From: an uncultured Prevotella sp.
GTDB taxonomy: Bacteria > Bacteroidota > Bacteroidia > Bacteroidales > Bacteroidaceae
Reading direction: 5' to 3'
Assembly: GCA_900769055.1 (NCBI GenBank)
Contig: CAAGFF010000005.1
Location: 1 to 5,859, forward strand
Length of the DNA stretch: 5,859 nt
Positions 1 through 5,859 of the stretch are shown here, piece by piece. The first letter of the stretch is position 1. Each line of letters begins with the position of its first letter. The position numbers were made by a program, and so were the translations under genes. The notes beneath the pieces were generated by a model. That model saw nothing but the letters and a program-made list of their open reading frames with translations, had not been told where the DNA came from and did no database searches.

Positions 1-90
1 AAGGGGCAACAAGTACATAGCCCAGGGCATCGCCCTGGGTGGGTTCAACCAACAATTTTCGCCCTGAACCAACGGTCGCTGGCCGAAGGG
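1..90. repeat. Palindromic intergenic repeat segment, cut by the left edge
   Basis: The sequence shows a perfect 8-bp hairpin, CCCAGGGC (21-28) with GCCCTGGG (32-39), around a 3-nt loop. It is followed by the near-palindrome GGTTCAACC (42-50) and two copies of AACCAAC (47-53 and 67-73) spaced 20 bp apart. GCCCT near 61 and AAGGG at 86-90 flank a CGG/CCG mini-stem. On the minus strand it reads GGGCTATGTACTTGTTGCCC towards the edge, a phrase I recall from dispersed non-coding repeats in Prevotella and Bacteroides genomes; that recollection is unverified. One plus-strand frame is open from base 1 to a TAA at 166-168, but its translation is low-complexity and polar with no visible start, so I do not call it a gene. 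The repeat probably continues left of the window. Confidence 0.5.
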
Positions 91-203
91 AAAAGCAAAG
101 GGCAAAAGTATAAGAATACAGATGATGAAGAAAACAAGAAGAATAATGAAGCAAACATAAAATACTAACAATTTTCTCTCTTTCGCATTGCATGCGTCCC
201 TAC
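91..203. other. A-rich non-coding spacer with a small direct repeat
   Basis: This stretch is A- and purine-rich and I see no gene in it. The 10-mer AACAATTTTC at 167-176 repeats the one at 51-60; with flanks the match is 12 of 13 bases (48-60 and 164-176). A short hairpin, CGCAT (184-188) with ATGCG (192-196), lies just before the tandem array. A 12-codon ATG frame beginning near 121 lacks a ribosome binding site and is unlikely to be real. The spacer joins the dispersed-repeat segment on the left to the tandem repeat on the right, so all three may belong to one larger repeat unit. Confidence 0.45.
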
Positions 204-247
204 AGTTAGGATGCAATTAGGATAGAGTTAGGATACATATAGGATGG
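204..247. repeat. Four-copy tandem repeat with 11-bp period
   Basis: Four consecutive 11-mers are visible: AGTTAGGATGC (204-214), AATTAGGATAG (215-225), AGTTAGGATAC (226-236) and ATATAGGATGG (237-247). The core TAGGAT is identical in all four and recurs exactly every 11 bp, about one helical turn. The variable positions are at the unit ends. The array lies immediately beyond the T-tract of the terminator that follows the LpxA-like gene, so it is outside that transcript. It could be a protein-binding array or part of a dispersed intergenic repeat; the sequence alone does not decide. Confidence 0.8.
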
Positions 248-251
248 GAAA

Positions 252-292
252 TCTAAAAAAGGTGGGCAAGACCTCACGGTCAGCCCACCTTT
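252..292 (-). terminator. Rho-independent terminator after the LpxA-like gene
   Basis: In the minus-strand transcript a 10-bp stem, AAAGGTGGGC with GCCCACCTTT (plus-strand 283-292 and 258-267), encloses an inner 4-bp stem (GACC/GGTC) with a tetraloop. The 3' arm runs straight into a T-rich tail, TTTTTTAGAT (251-260 complemented). It begins 37 bp after the stop codon of the acyltransferase gene. The plus-strand reading has only three Ts after the stem, so the terminator is directional and serves the minus-strand genes. Confidence 0.88.
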
Positions 293-329
293 GAGAACAG
301 AGTAAATATAAATATTATAGGTATGCTTT

Positions 330-1109
330 TTATACCTTGCTGATAATACCGAGCTTGGTAGCACGGATGAAGTTTACGATGTTTTGTATTTCCGGACCAT
401 CGGGAACCTGATCTACAACTTGGTTCACAGCATCGAAAACGCTTGTCTGACCATGGAATATCAGACGGTAGGCGTTGGCGATGTGAGCAATGATCTTCTC
501 GTCTACATCGTAGTTGCGCAGAATGGTGCTGTTCACGCCACCGTAGCGTACAGGATTGTCTGTTGCAACGATAAAAGGAGGTATATCCTTGCTGAAGCGT
601 GTTCCGCTCTGAATCATAGTAGCGTCGCCCACACGTGCTCCGGGATTGGCTATTACGCCAGACGAGAATATTACGCGGTCGCCAATCTCGCAGTCGCCAG
701 CAATCTTTGTGCCATAGCCGAAGACGTTCATTTTTCCTATTTTAGTGTCGTGCGAGATATGCACTCCCTCCATAAGGAAGTTACGGTCGCCGATGACGGT
801 CTTGCCATCGCTGAACGTGGCGCGGTTTATGACCACGTTCTCACGTATGATGTTCTCATTACCAATTACAAGCTGCGATGCATCGCCACGATAGTTGAAG
901 TCCTGCGGCTCCGCACCAAGGACAGTGTTCTGGAACACCTTGTTTCCGGTACCCATTCGTGTACCGTTCATGATGCTCACGTAAGGATAAATCACGCAGT
1001 TGTCGCCAATGACTACGTCATCCTCGATATATGCAAAGGGGTAGATGGTAACGTTGTTTCCAATCTTTGCCCTTGGGCTTACGAAAGCCTTGTCACTAAT
1101 GTTGCTCAT
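330..1109 (-). CDS. lpxA: LpxA-family acyl-ACP:UDP-GlcNAc O-acyltransferase, divergent active site
   Basis: This 259-residue protein is close to the 262 of E. coli LpxA. LpxA is the cytoplasmic enzyme that moves a 3-hydroxyacyl chain from acyl carrier protein to UDP-GlcNAc, the first step of lipid A synthesis. Left-handed beta-helix hexapeptides fill residues 8 to about 180 (for example AKIGNN, VVIGDN, TVIGDR, CEIGDR), followed by IPPF (176-179) and an LpxA-type helical C-terminus (about 200-259). The catalytic histidine is present as H120 in VHISHD, with H117, D121 and D70 also kept. By gap-free alignment to my recollection of E. coli LpxA, several other active-site positions differ: K76 is N72, H144 is D139, H160 is N155, G173 is S168 and R204 is N199. 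The family is clear but the exact substrate is not; it may be a paralogue of the housekeeping enzyme. The start is forced, because an in-frame TGA lies two codons upstream. A terminator follows 37 bp after the stop. The gene lies downstream of the efflux genes on the same strand, across a 196-bp repeat-filled gap. Confidence 0.85.
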   Translation of the reverse strand: MSNISDKAFVSPRAKIGNNVTIYPFAYIEDDVVIGDNCVIYPYVSIMNGTRMGTGNKVFQNTVLGAEPQDFNYRGDASQLVIGNENIIRENVVINRATFSDGKTVIGDRNFLMEGVHISHDTKIGKMNVFGYGTKIAGDCEIGDRVIFSSGVIANPGARVGDATMIQSGTRFSKDIPPFIVATDNPVRYGGVNSTILRNYDVDEKIIAHIANAYRLIFHGQTSVFDAVNQVVDQVPDGPEIQNIVNFIRATKLGIISKV

Positions 1110-1128
1110 ATTAATTCAAGATAAAAAA

Positions 1129-1164
1129 GCCTCACCCCCAACCCCTCTCCAAGAGAGAGGGGAG
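1129..1164. repeat. Left copy of a 36-bp GC-rich palindromic repeat
   Basis: The copy begins GCCTCACCCCC and contains its own hairpin, CCCCTCTC (1142-1149) with GAGAGGGG (1155-1162), around a 5-nt loop. It matches the reverse complement of the copy at 1267-1302 at 33 of 36 positions. The 7-mer CAAGATA occurs on both sides, at 1117-1123 and 1165-1171, with only five As between the left one and the repeat. This resembles a target-site duplication around a roughly 41-bp insert. Similar C-rich, G-rich intergenic palindromes are common in Bacteroidetes to my recollection, but I cannot name the family. Confidence 0.8.
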
Positions 1165-1266
1165 CAAGATAGTATTGCAGGGTTCATCTCCTTATGATTC
1201 CATAATGGAGAATGAGGCGAGTTAATATCATATTATTTTCTTATGTGTGAATGTAAGACTAATCAC
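1165..1266. other. AT-rich spacer between the two inverted repeats
   Basis: These 102 bp contain no supported gene. If the flanking arms pair in RNA or cruciform DNA, this becomes the loop. Because the folded arms end in a T-run just before the downstream gene, any separate promoter for the LpxA-like gene would have to lie mainly here. I looked on the minus strand for the Bacteroidetes -7 element TAnnTTTG with a -33 TTG and found only weak partial matches such as TATCTTGC, so no promoter is called. Confidence 0.4.
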
Positions 1267-1302
1267 CTCCCCTCTCTTTTGGAGAGGGGCCGGGGGTGAG
1301 GC
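1267..1302. repeat. Right copy of the 36-bp palindromic repeat, inverted
   Basis: Read on the minus strand it begins GCCTCACCCCC and matches the left copy except at three positions: GG for AA after the C-run, and one A for G in the hairpin loop. Its inner hairpin is CCCCTCTC (1269-1276) with GAGAGGGG (1282-1289). It starts only 3 nt after the stop codon of the outer-membrane factor gene. A 4-bp TCAC (1263-1266 and 1311-1314) flanks it together with 8 further bases; that is too short to call a target duplication, and the second copy is inside the coding sequence. Confidence 0.8.
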
Positions 1303-1305
1303 TTC

Positions 1306-2691
1306 TTATTTCACTCCTCCTCCCAATGCGGTATAGAGGCTTACGACAGCCTGCATCTTGTAGAAGTCGTCGCTGACCTTGGATATCTCGGCGTTGAGCA
1401 AGTTTGCCTGTGCGCTGATGACCTCAAGGTATGAGCTGCCGCTGCTCTTGTAGAGCTGGCGTGTGTCCTCGACATTCTGACGGTACAGTTCTGTCTGGCG
1501 TGCGTCAAGCTCACCCTTTTCCTTGTAGGTGTTGTAGCTCACCAAGGCATTGCTTACCTCATTGCCTGCCTTGAAGATGGCGTTCTGCCAGTCGTTGAAA
1601 GCCTGCTCCTGCTGAGCCTTGGCAACCTTGAGTCCTGCCACAATCTGACCATTGGCGAAGATAGGCTGTGTGAGACTTCCTACAGCAGAGAGGAGCCATT
1701 TGCCTGGATTGACAATGCCCATGCCGCTGCTGTTGGTGAATGTTCCGGCACCAGAGATATTGATGGCAGGATAGAAGCGGCTGCGTGCCGTCTGCACATT
1801 GTGGAAGCAGGAGGCAAGCTTCATCTCTGCCGCATGTACGTCAGGACGGTTGTTGAGCATCTGCAGGGCTATGCCTGTGCTGAATTCCGTAGGCAGCGAC
1901 TGGTCGGCAAGCTTGCCACGCTGTATGGTCTGTCCGGCCTGACCGATGAGCAGAGACAGGGAGTTCTCTATCTCACGTATCTGGCGGCGCATATCTGCCG
2001 ACTGTGCCTTTACAGAATAATGGCTTGCCTCAGCACTCTGCACGCTGGTAGAGCGTGCGCGTCCGAACTTCATCTGAAGTGCCATCATATCCCATGTCTC
2101 CTTGGTCAGCGATTCCATCTCGTCGAGTATCTCCTGCTGACGGTCGAGCATGAGCAGAGTGTAATAGAGGTTTGCTACACCGGCAATGACCTGACTCTTG
2201 ACAGCCATCTGATAGTCCTTGGCAGCGAGAAGCTGCATCTGCGCATTGCGCTTCGATGACAACAGGTTGCCGAAGAGGTCGACGTTCCAGCTTGCTGCTA
2301 TAGGCAACTGGTAAGTCTTTGTAGCCTTGCTGCCATCCCATGACGCAAGAGTTCCCTGCGGACTAAGTGCCACAGAGGGCAGGAAGGCAAGTTTGGATGC
2401 CATCACCTGCGCCTTCAGCATATCCACGTTGAGAGCTGCGTTCAGGAGGTCAACATTCTTCTCCAGCGCCTGTCCGATGAGAGCCTGTAGCTGAGGGTCG
2501 GTGAAGACGCTGCGCCATGGCAGATTGCCGAAACTTGTCGTATCGTTGACTGCAAGGGTATCGGTGTCGGATACAACATCGCGAACGAGCCCTTGCGTGT
2601 CGGCAGCCGGACGCTCGTACTTGTTGTAGAGTCCGCAGCTGCTCATAAGGACAGCTGCAGACATTATCGTGATTATATTTCTTTTGTTCAT
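1306..2691 (-). CDS. TolC/NodT-type outer-membrane efflux factor, lipoprotein
   Basis: This 461-residue protein is predicted to be the outer-membrane channel of a tripartite efflux pump; members of the family form trimeric beta-barrels extended by a periplasmic alpha-helical tunnel. Residues 1-18 are a signal peptide ending in a lipobox-like MSSC, with the lipidated cysteine at C19 and glycine after it, as suits outer-membrane sorting. Two outer-membrane efflux repeats follow, at about 60-250 and 280-458. Family motifs are NRPDVHAAE (281-289), ARSRFYPAINISG (302-314), TQPIF (341-345), SYLEVISAQANLLNAE (420-435) and the usual YTALGGG ending (453-459). Length and layout are complete, with no frameshift. 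It starts 15 bp after the stop of the RND pump gene, so the two are almost certainly co-transcribed. No strong Shine-Dalgarno is visible, which is normal for Bacteroidetes and suggests coupling to translation of the pump. The substrate cannot be inferred. Confidence 0.95.
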   Translation of the reverse strand: MNKRNIITIMSAAVLMSSCGLYNKYERPAADTQGLVRDVVSDTDTLAVNDTTSFGNLPWRSVFTDPQLQALIGQALEKNVDLLNAALNVDMLKAQVMASKLAFLPSVALSPQGTLASWDGSKATKTYQLPIAASWNVDLFGNLLSSKRNAQMQLLAAKDYQMAVKSQVIAGVANLYYTLLMLDRQQEILDEMESLTKETWDMMALQMKFGRARSTSVQSAEASHYSVKAQSADMRRQIREIENSLSLLIGQAGQTIQRGKLADQSLPTEFSTGIALQMLNNRPDVHAAEMKLASCFHNVQTARSRFYPAINISGAGTFTNSSGMGIVNPGKWLLSAVGSLTQPIFANGQIVAGLKVAKAQQEQAFNDWQNAIFKAGNEVSNALVSYNTYKEKGELDARQTELYRQNVEDTRQLYKSSGSSYLEVISAQANLLNAEISKVSDDFYKMQAVVSLYTALGGGVK

Positions 2692-2706
2692 AACTTGTTC
2701 AACAGT

Positions 2707-5700
2707 TTACTTCTTACCGTAAGGATGAGTGTATTGCAGCAGTTCGGTGTCGACATGTGCGTTGTCGTCAGCAAACTCTATCGGACGGAACTTCTCCTGC
2801 AACCACTGGAAGACAGCAAAGAGAGCCGGCACTACGAACAGCTGGCAGAGCGTACCGATGAGCATACCGCCAACAGCAGCGGCACCAAGAGTCTGGTTAC
2901 CGTTCTTGCCTACACCCGATGCGAACATCAGAGGCAGAAGACCGATAATCATAGCCAACGATGTCATAAGGATAGGACGCAGACGTGCACCGGCACCAAG
3001 GATGGCAGAATAGCGTATAGCCATACCTGTCATACGGCGCTCAAGTGCGAACTGCACGATAAGGATGGCGTTCTTGGCAAGAAGTCCGATAAGCATGATG
3101 AGCGCAATCTGCATATAGATATCGTTGGAGTGACCGAAGATGTTGGTAAAGATGAACGCTCCGGCAAGTCCGAACGGTATGGAGAGAATAACCGCCAACG
3201 GCAGTATGTAGCTCTCGTACTGTGCAGAGAGGATAAGGTAAACGAATACCAGACACAGTGCGAAAATGATGCCTGTGGAGTCGCTCGACTCACGCTCCGA
3301 ACGAGTCATGCCCGAATAGTCAAGACCGTAACCCGCAGGCAGCACCTGTGCCGCAACTTCCTCAATGGCGCGGATGGCATCACCGGAAGAATAGCCTGTG
3401 GCAGCCGACGCATTGACGTTGATGCTGGTGAAGAGGTTGAAGCGGTTGACGTTTGAGGGACCATAGACACGGCGCAGCGAGCAGAACTCGCTCACTGGCG
3501 ACATTCCGTTCGGAGTGCGCACGTAGATGTTGGTCAGCGTGGCAGTGTTCTTACGGCTGTCAACAGTTCCCTGAATCATAACGCGGTAGAGTTTACCGTA
3601 GGCGTTGAAGTTAGATGCGTAGAGACCACCATAATAACCCTGGAGAGTTGAGAGCACGGTCTGCGGCGTGATGCCTGCCTGCTTGCACTTCGCAACGTCA
3701 ACGTCCACCATATACTGTGGATAGTTAGGGTTGTATGAGGTCATGGCGTTTGAAATCTCCGGACGCTTGTTCAGCTCAGCCAGGTACATCTTTGTAATCT
3801 CGAAGAACTTGTTGAGGTCGCCACCGGTCTTGTCCTGCATGGAGAAGGTTACACCGTTGGTTGCACCGAAGCCGTTCACCATAGGTGGTGCGAAGGCAAG
3901 AATCTGTGCGTCCTTGATTTCAGCCGTCTGCTTGTAGATCATGCCAAGCACTGATGTAGAAGCCATTGGGTTGACGAAGAATCGCATGATGCCATCCCCC
4001 TGCCACAAGCCGGAAAGATTATAGAAGAAACCAGCAGGACGTTCCTCGAAAGGCTTTAGTTTGATGATGAACGTAGCCTGGTCTGAACCCTGTCCGGCAA
4101 TGAAGTTATAACCGAGCAACTGCTCTCTTGTCTTTACGGCAGGGTTGTTCTTCAGCATGTTGTCAATCTGTTCAACAACCTCCTTAGTACGTTCCTGGCT
4201 TGTACCAGGAGCCATAGATACCGTACAGAATATAACTCCCGTGTCCTCGTCAGGTACAAGACCTGTCTTTGTTGTCGCCATTGTTATAACCATGGCAAGT
4301 ATTCCGACAACTACAGCGACTCCTGCCATCACGCGGTGTTTGATAACACTCGCAACACCGTTCTTGTATTTGACAAGTATCTTCTCGTATTGATAGTTGA
4401 ACCCGGCATGGAAACGGTCGATGAAACTCATCTTCTTTTCATGTTCGCCATCGTGAGGCTTCAGGAAAATGGCACAAAGAGCCGGTGACAGAGTCAGCGC
4501 GTTCACAGCGGAGATAAGGATAGATACGGCCATGGTGACACCGAACTCGCGGTAGAACACACCACTTGTACCACCCATAAATGATACAGGCACAAACACG
4601 GCAGACATCACAAGGGTGATGGAGATGATGGCACCTGAAATTTCGTTCATGGCATCGATACTTGCCGTGAGCGCACTCTTGTAGCCTTGGTCGAGCTTGG
4701 CATGTACCGCCTCCACAACCACAATGGCGTCATCGACCACAATGGCGATGGCAAGGAGCAAGGCCGAAAGCACAAGCAGGTTGATGGAGAACCCGAATAT
4801 CCAGAGGAAGAGGAATGTACCTATCAAAGCCACAGGTACGGCAATCATAGGAATAAGCGTTGAGCGGAAGTCCTGCAAGAAGATGTAAACCACCAAGAAT
4901 ACCAACAGAAGTGTCAGTATGAGCGTGAAGATTACCTCCTCGATAGAGGCGAAGAGGAACTCCGTAACGTCGTAGTTTATCTTATACACCATGCCCGGAG
5001 GGAATGCTTTTGCCTGGTTCTCCAGCTCTGCCTTCACGTCCTCGGCAATCCGTGTGGCGTTGGAGCCTGCAATCTGCTGCACCATACCCATCACCGAAGG
5101 CTGTCCGTTGTTCTTCATCGACACGTTGTACATCAATCCTCCAAGCTCCACTCTTGCAACGTCCTTCAGGCGGAGTGTCTGTCCGTTGTGGTCGCTTGAG
5201 ATGATGATGTCGCCATACTCCTCGGCAGTCTTCAGACGGCCTTTGTAGCGCATGGTGTATTCGTATGCCATGTCGCTCTGCTCGCCGAACTTACCAGGCG
5301 CAGCCTCGATGTTTTGCTCGGCAAGTGCGGCGGTGATGTCGCTCGGAATCAGTCCGTGCTGCTTCATCTTCTCCGGCTCAAGCCAGATACGCATAGAGTA
5401 GGTTTTCATACCAGGCGACATAACGCCACCCACACCAGAGATACGCTTCAAGGCTGGAACGACGTTGATGTCGTTGTAGTTTGTCAGGAACTCGTCGTCG
5501 TAGCGTCCGTCCTCTGAAGTGAGGGTGAACATTATGACGTTGGATGTCTGACGCTTCTCAACCGTCACACCAACTCGCGTAACCTCGGCAGGGAGCAAAG
5601 CCTGTGCCTGGCTCACGCGGTTCTGCACGTTCACGGCAGCCATGTCAGGGTCAGAGCCTTGCTTGAAATACACCGTGATGGCGCAACGTCCGTCGTTCGT

Positions 5701-5859
5701 TGCCTGAGAGGTCATGTAAATCATGTTCTCCACACCGTTGATGCTCTCCTCAAGAGGCGTGACAACAGAGTTCAGCACCGTCTGCGCATCGGCACCAGTA
5801 TATGTGGTCTCGACCGAGATTGTAGGCGGCGCAACATCGGGATACTGCTCAATAGGCAG
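2707..5859 (-). CDS. AcrB-like RND (HAE1) efflux pump, N-terminus outside window
   Basis: This is the inner-membrane proton-driven pump of a tripartite efflux system. The window holds 1050 residues, numbered here from the right edge. The reading frame stays open to base 5859: the first codons read LPIEQYPDVAPPTISVE, matching AcrB from about L30, so about 29 residues (most of the first membrane helix) are missing. A GTG at 5776-5778 lies inside the conserved domain and is not the start. Eleven membrane segments are visible, at roughly 309-328, 334-356, 358-385, 408-428, 439-466, 510-529, 863-883, 884-907, 916-939, 963-983 and 992-1017. The two large periplasmic loops lie before the first of these and between the sixth and seventh. 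The proton-relay residues are intact: the aspartate pair D376-D377 in IVVDDAIVVVEAV (AcrB D407/D408), K929 in LLAKNAILIVQF (AcrB K940), and R961 and T966 in LRPILMTS (AcrB R971/T978). It is therefore probably functional. The usual adaptor gene is expected just upstream. Drug or lipid specificity cannot be read from the sequence. Confidence 0.96.
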   Translation of the reverse strand: MPIEQYPDVAPPTISVETTYTGADAQTVLNSVVTPLEESINGVENMIYMTSQATNDGRCAITVYFKQGSDPDMAAVNVQNRVSQAQALLPAEVTRVGVTVEKRQTSNVIMFTLTSEDGRYDDEFLTNYNDINVVPALKRISGVGGVMSPGMKTYSMRIWLEPEKMKQHGLIPSDITAALAEQNIEAAPGKFGEQSDMAYEYTMRYKGRLKTAEEYGDIIISSDHNGQTLRLKDVARVELGGLMYNVSMKNNGQPSVMGMVQQIAGSNATRIAEDVKAELENQAKAFPPGMVYKINYDVTEFLFASIEEVIFTLILTLLLVFLVVYIFLQDFRSTLIPMIAVPVALIGTFLFLWIFGFSINLLVLSALLLAIAIVVDDAIVVVEAVHAKLDQGYKSALTASIDAMNEISGAIISITLVMSAVFVPVSFMGGTSGVFYREFGVTMAVSILISAVNALTLSPALCAIFLKPHDGEHEKKMSFIDRFHAGFNYQYEKILVKYKNGVASVIKHRVMAGVAVVVGILAMVITMATTKTGLVPDEDTGVIFCTVSMAPGTSQERTKEVVEQIDNMLKNNPAVKTREQLLGYNFIAGQGSDQATFIIKLKPFEERPAGFFYNLSGLWQGDGIMRFFVNPMASTSVLGMIYKQTAEIKDAQILAFAPPMVNGFGATNGVTFSMQDKTGGDLNKFFEITKMYLAELNKRPEISNAMTSYNPNYPQYMVDVDVAKCKQAGITPQTVLSTLQGYYGGLYASNFNAYGKLYRVMIQGTVDSRKNTATLTNIYVRTPNGMSPVSEFCSLRRVYGPSNVNRFNLFTSINVNASAATGYSSGDAIRAIEEVAAQVLPAGYGLDYSGMTRSERESSDSTGIIFALCLVFVYLILSAQYESYILPLAVILSIPFGLAGAFIFTNIFGHSNDIYMQIALIMLIGLLAKNAILIVQFALERRMTGMAIRYSAILGAGARLRPILMTSLAMIIGLLPLMFASGVGKNGNQTLGAAAVGGMLIGTLCQLFVVPALFAVFQWLQEKFRPIEFADDNAHVDTELLQYTHPYGKK

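Larger units (their letters stand above)
1123..1302 (-). terminator. Possible long-stem terminator between efflux operon and LpxA-like gene
   Basis: In the minus-strand transcript the two 36-nt repeats can pair into a long GC-rich stem with a 102-nt loop, and the 3' arm is followed directly by six Us (complement of 1123-1128). The small hairpin inside the 3' arm is separated from that U-run by 13 nt, so only the long fold has the usual terminator layout. The large loop and the competing local hairpin in each arm make efficient termination uncertain. The fold might instead attenuate transcription, protect the efflux mRNA from 3' decay, or do nothing. Confidence 0.35.

Noticed and set aside
122..160. 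Short plus-strand ATG frame of 12 codons in the A-rich spacer
   Set aside because: It has no ribosome binding site, is lysine- and arginine-rich only because of the A-rich composition, and is far too short to support.
384..1124. Long open plus-strand frame (246 codons) antisense to the LpxA-like gene
   Set aside because: It lies almost wholly opposite a gene with clear hexapeptide repeats and catalytic motifs. Its translation shows no recognisable domain, so it is a codon-usage shadow.
1116..1187. 23-residue leader-like frame on the minus strand, preceded by TAAGGAG and ending 6 nt before the LpxA-like start
   Set aside because: The Shine-Dalgarno-like sequence abuts the ATG with no spacing, and most of the frame is translated repeat arm. 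It is in frame with the downstream gene but stopped by TGA. Probably coincidence, though ribosome profiling could settle it.
1129..1302. CRISPR array or integron attachment site
   Set aside because: There are only two copies, in opposite orientation, with a single 102-bp spacer. There are no regularly spaced direct repeats and no integrase gene.
2593..3456. Plus-strand open frame (287 codons) spanning the junction of the two efflux genes
   Set aside because: It is antisense to conserved regions of both proteins, very rich in charged and cysteine residues, and has no family-like motif or ribosome binding site.
5776..5778. GTG codon as the start of the RND pump
   Set aside because: The frame is open to the window edge, and the 27 upstream codons match the conserved N-terminal region of AcrB, so the real start lies outside.

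Overview
The window looks like chromosomal DNA from a Bacteroidales bacterium, most likely Prevotella or a close relative. The evidence is the style of the proteins (a lipoprotein outer-membrane efflux factor, an HAE1-type RND pump and an LpxA-like protein with an EPQDF motif), the lack of strong Shine-Dalgarno sequences before the two complete genes, and intergenic repeats of a kind I recall from Prevotella and Bacteroides. The genus is inferred from memory of these families; no search was run.

All real genes lie on the minus strand, so transcription runs from high to low coordinates. First comes an AcrB-like RND transporter (2707-5859), which lacks about 29 N-terminal residues beyond the right edge. 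A TolC/NodT-type outer-membrane factor lipoprotein (1306-2691) follows after only 15 bp. Together they are the inner-membrane pump and outer-membrane channel of a tripartite efflux system. The periplasmic adaptor, and the operon promoter, presumably lie just beyond the right edge. Next is a 196-bp gap almost filled by two 36-bp palindromic repeats in opposite orientation (1129-1164 and 1267-1302). The last gene is an LpxA-family acyltransferase (330-1109), closed by a clear rho-independent terminator (252-292).

The left 250 bp hold no convincing gene. They contain a palindromic segment that resembles a dispersed Bacteroidales repeat and runs off the left edge (1-90), an A-rich stretch, and a four-copy tandem repeat with an exact 11-bp period (204-247).

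The two points most worth a second look are these. The LpxA homologue keeps the catalytic histidine but has lost several other active-site residues known from E. coli LpxA, which suggests a paralogue with changed specificity. The paired inverted repeats between the efflux operon and this gene are also notable: one arm is bracketed by a 7-bp direct repeat, as if it had inserted as a separate small element. I see no evidence for a wholly new multi-gene system.
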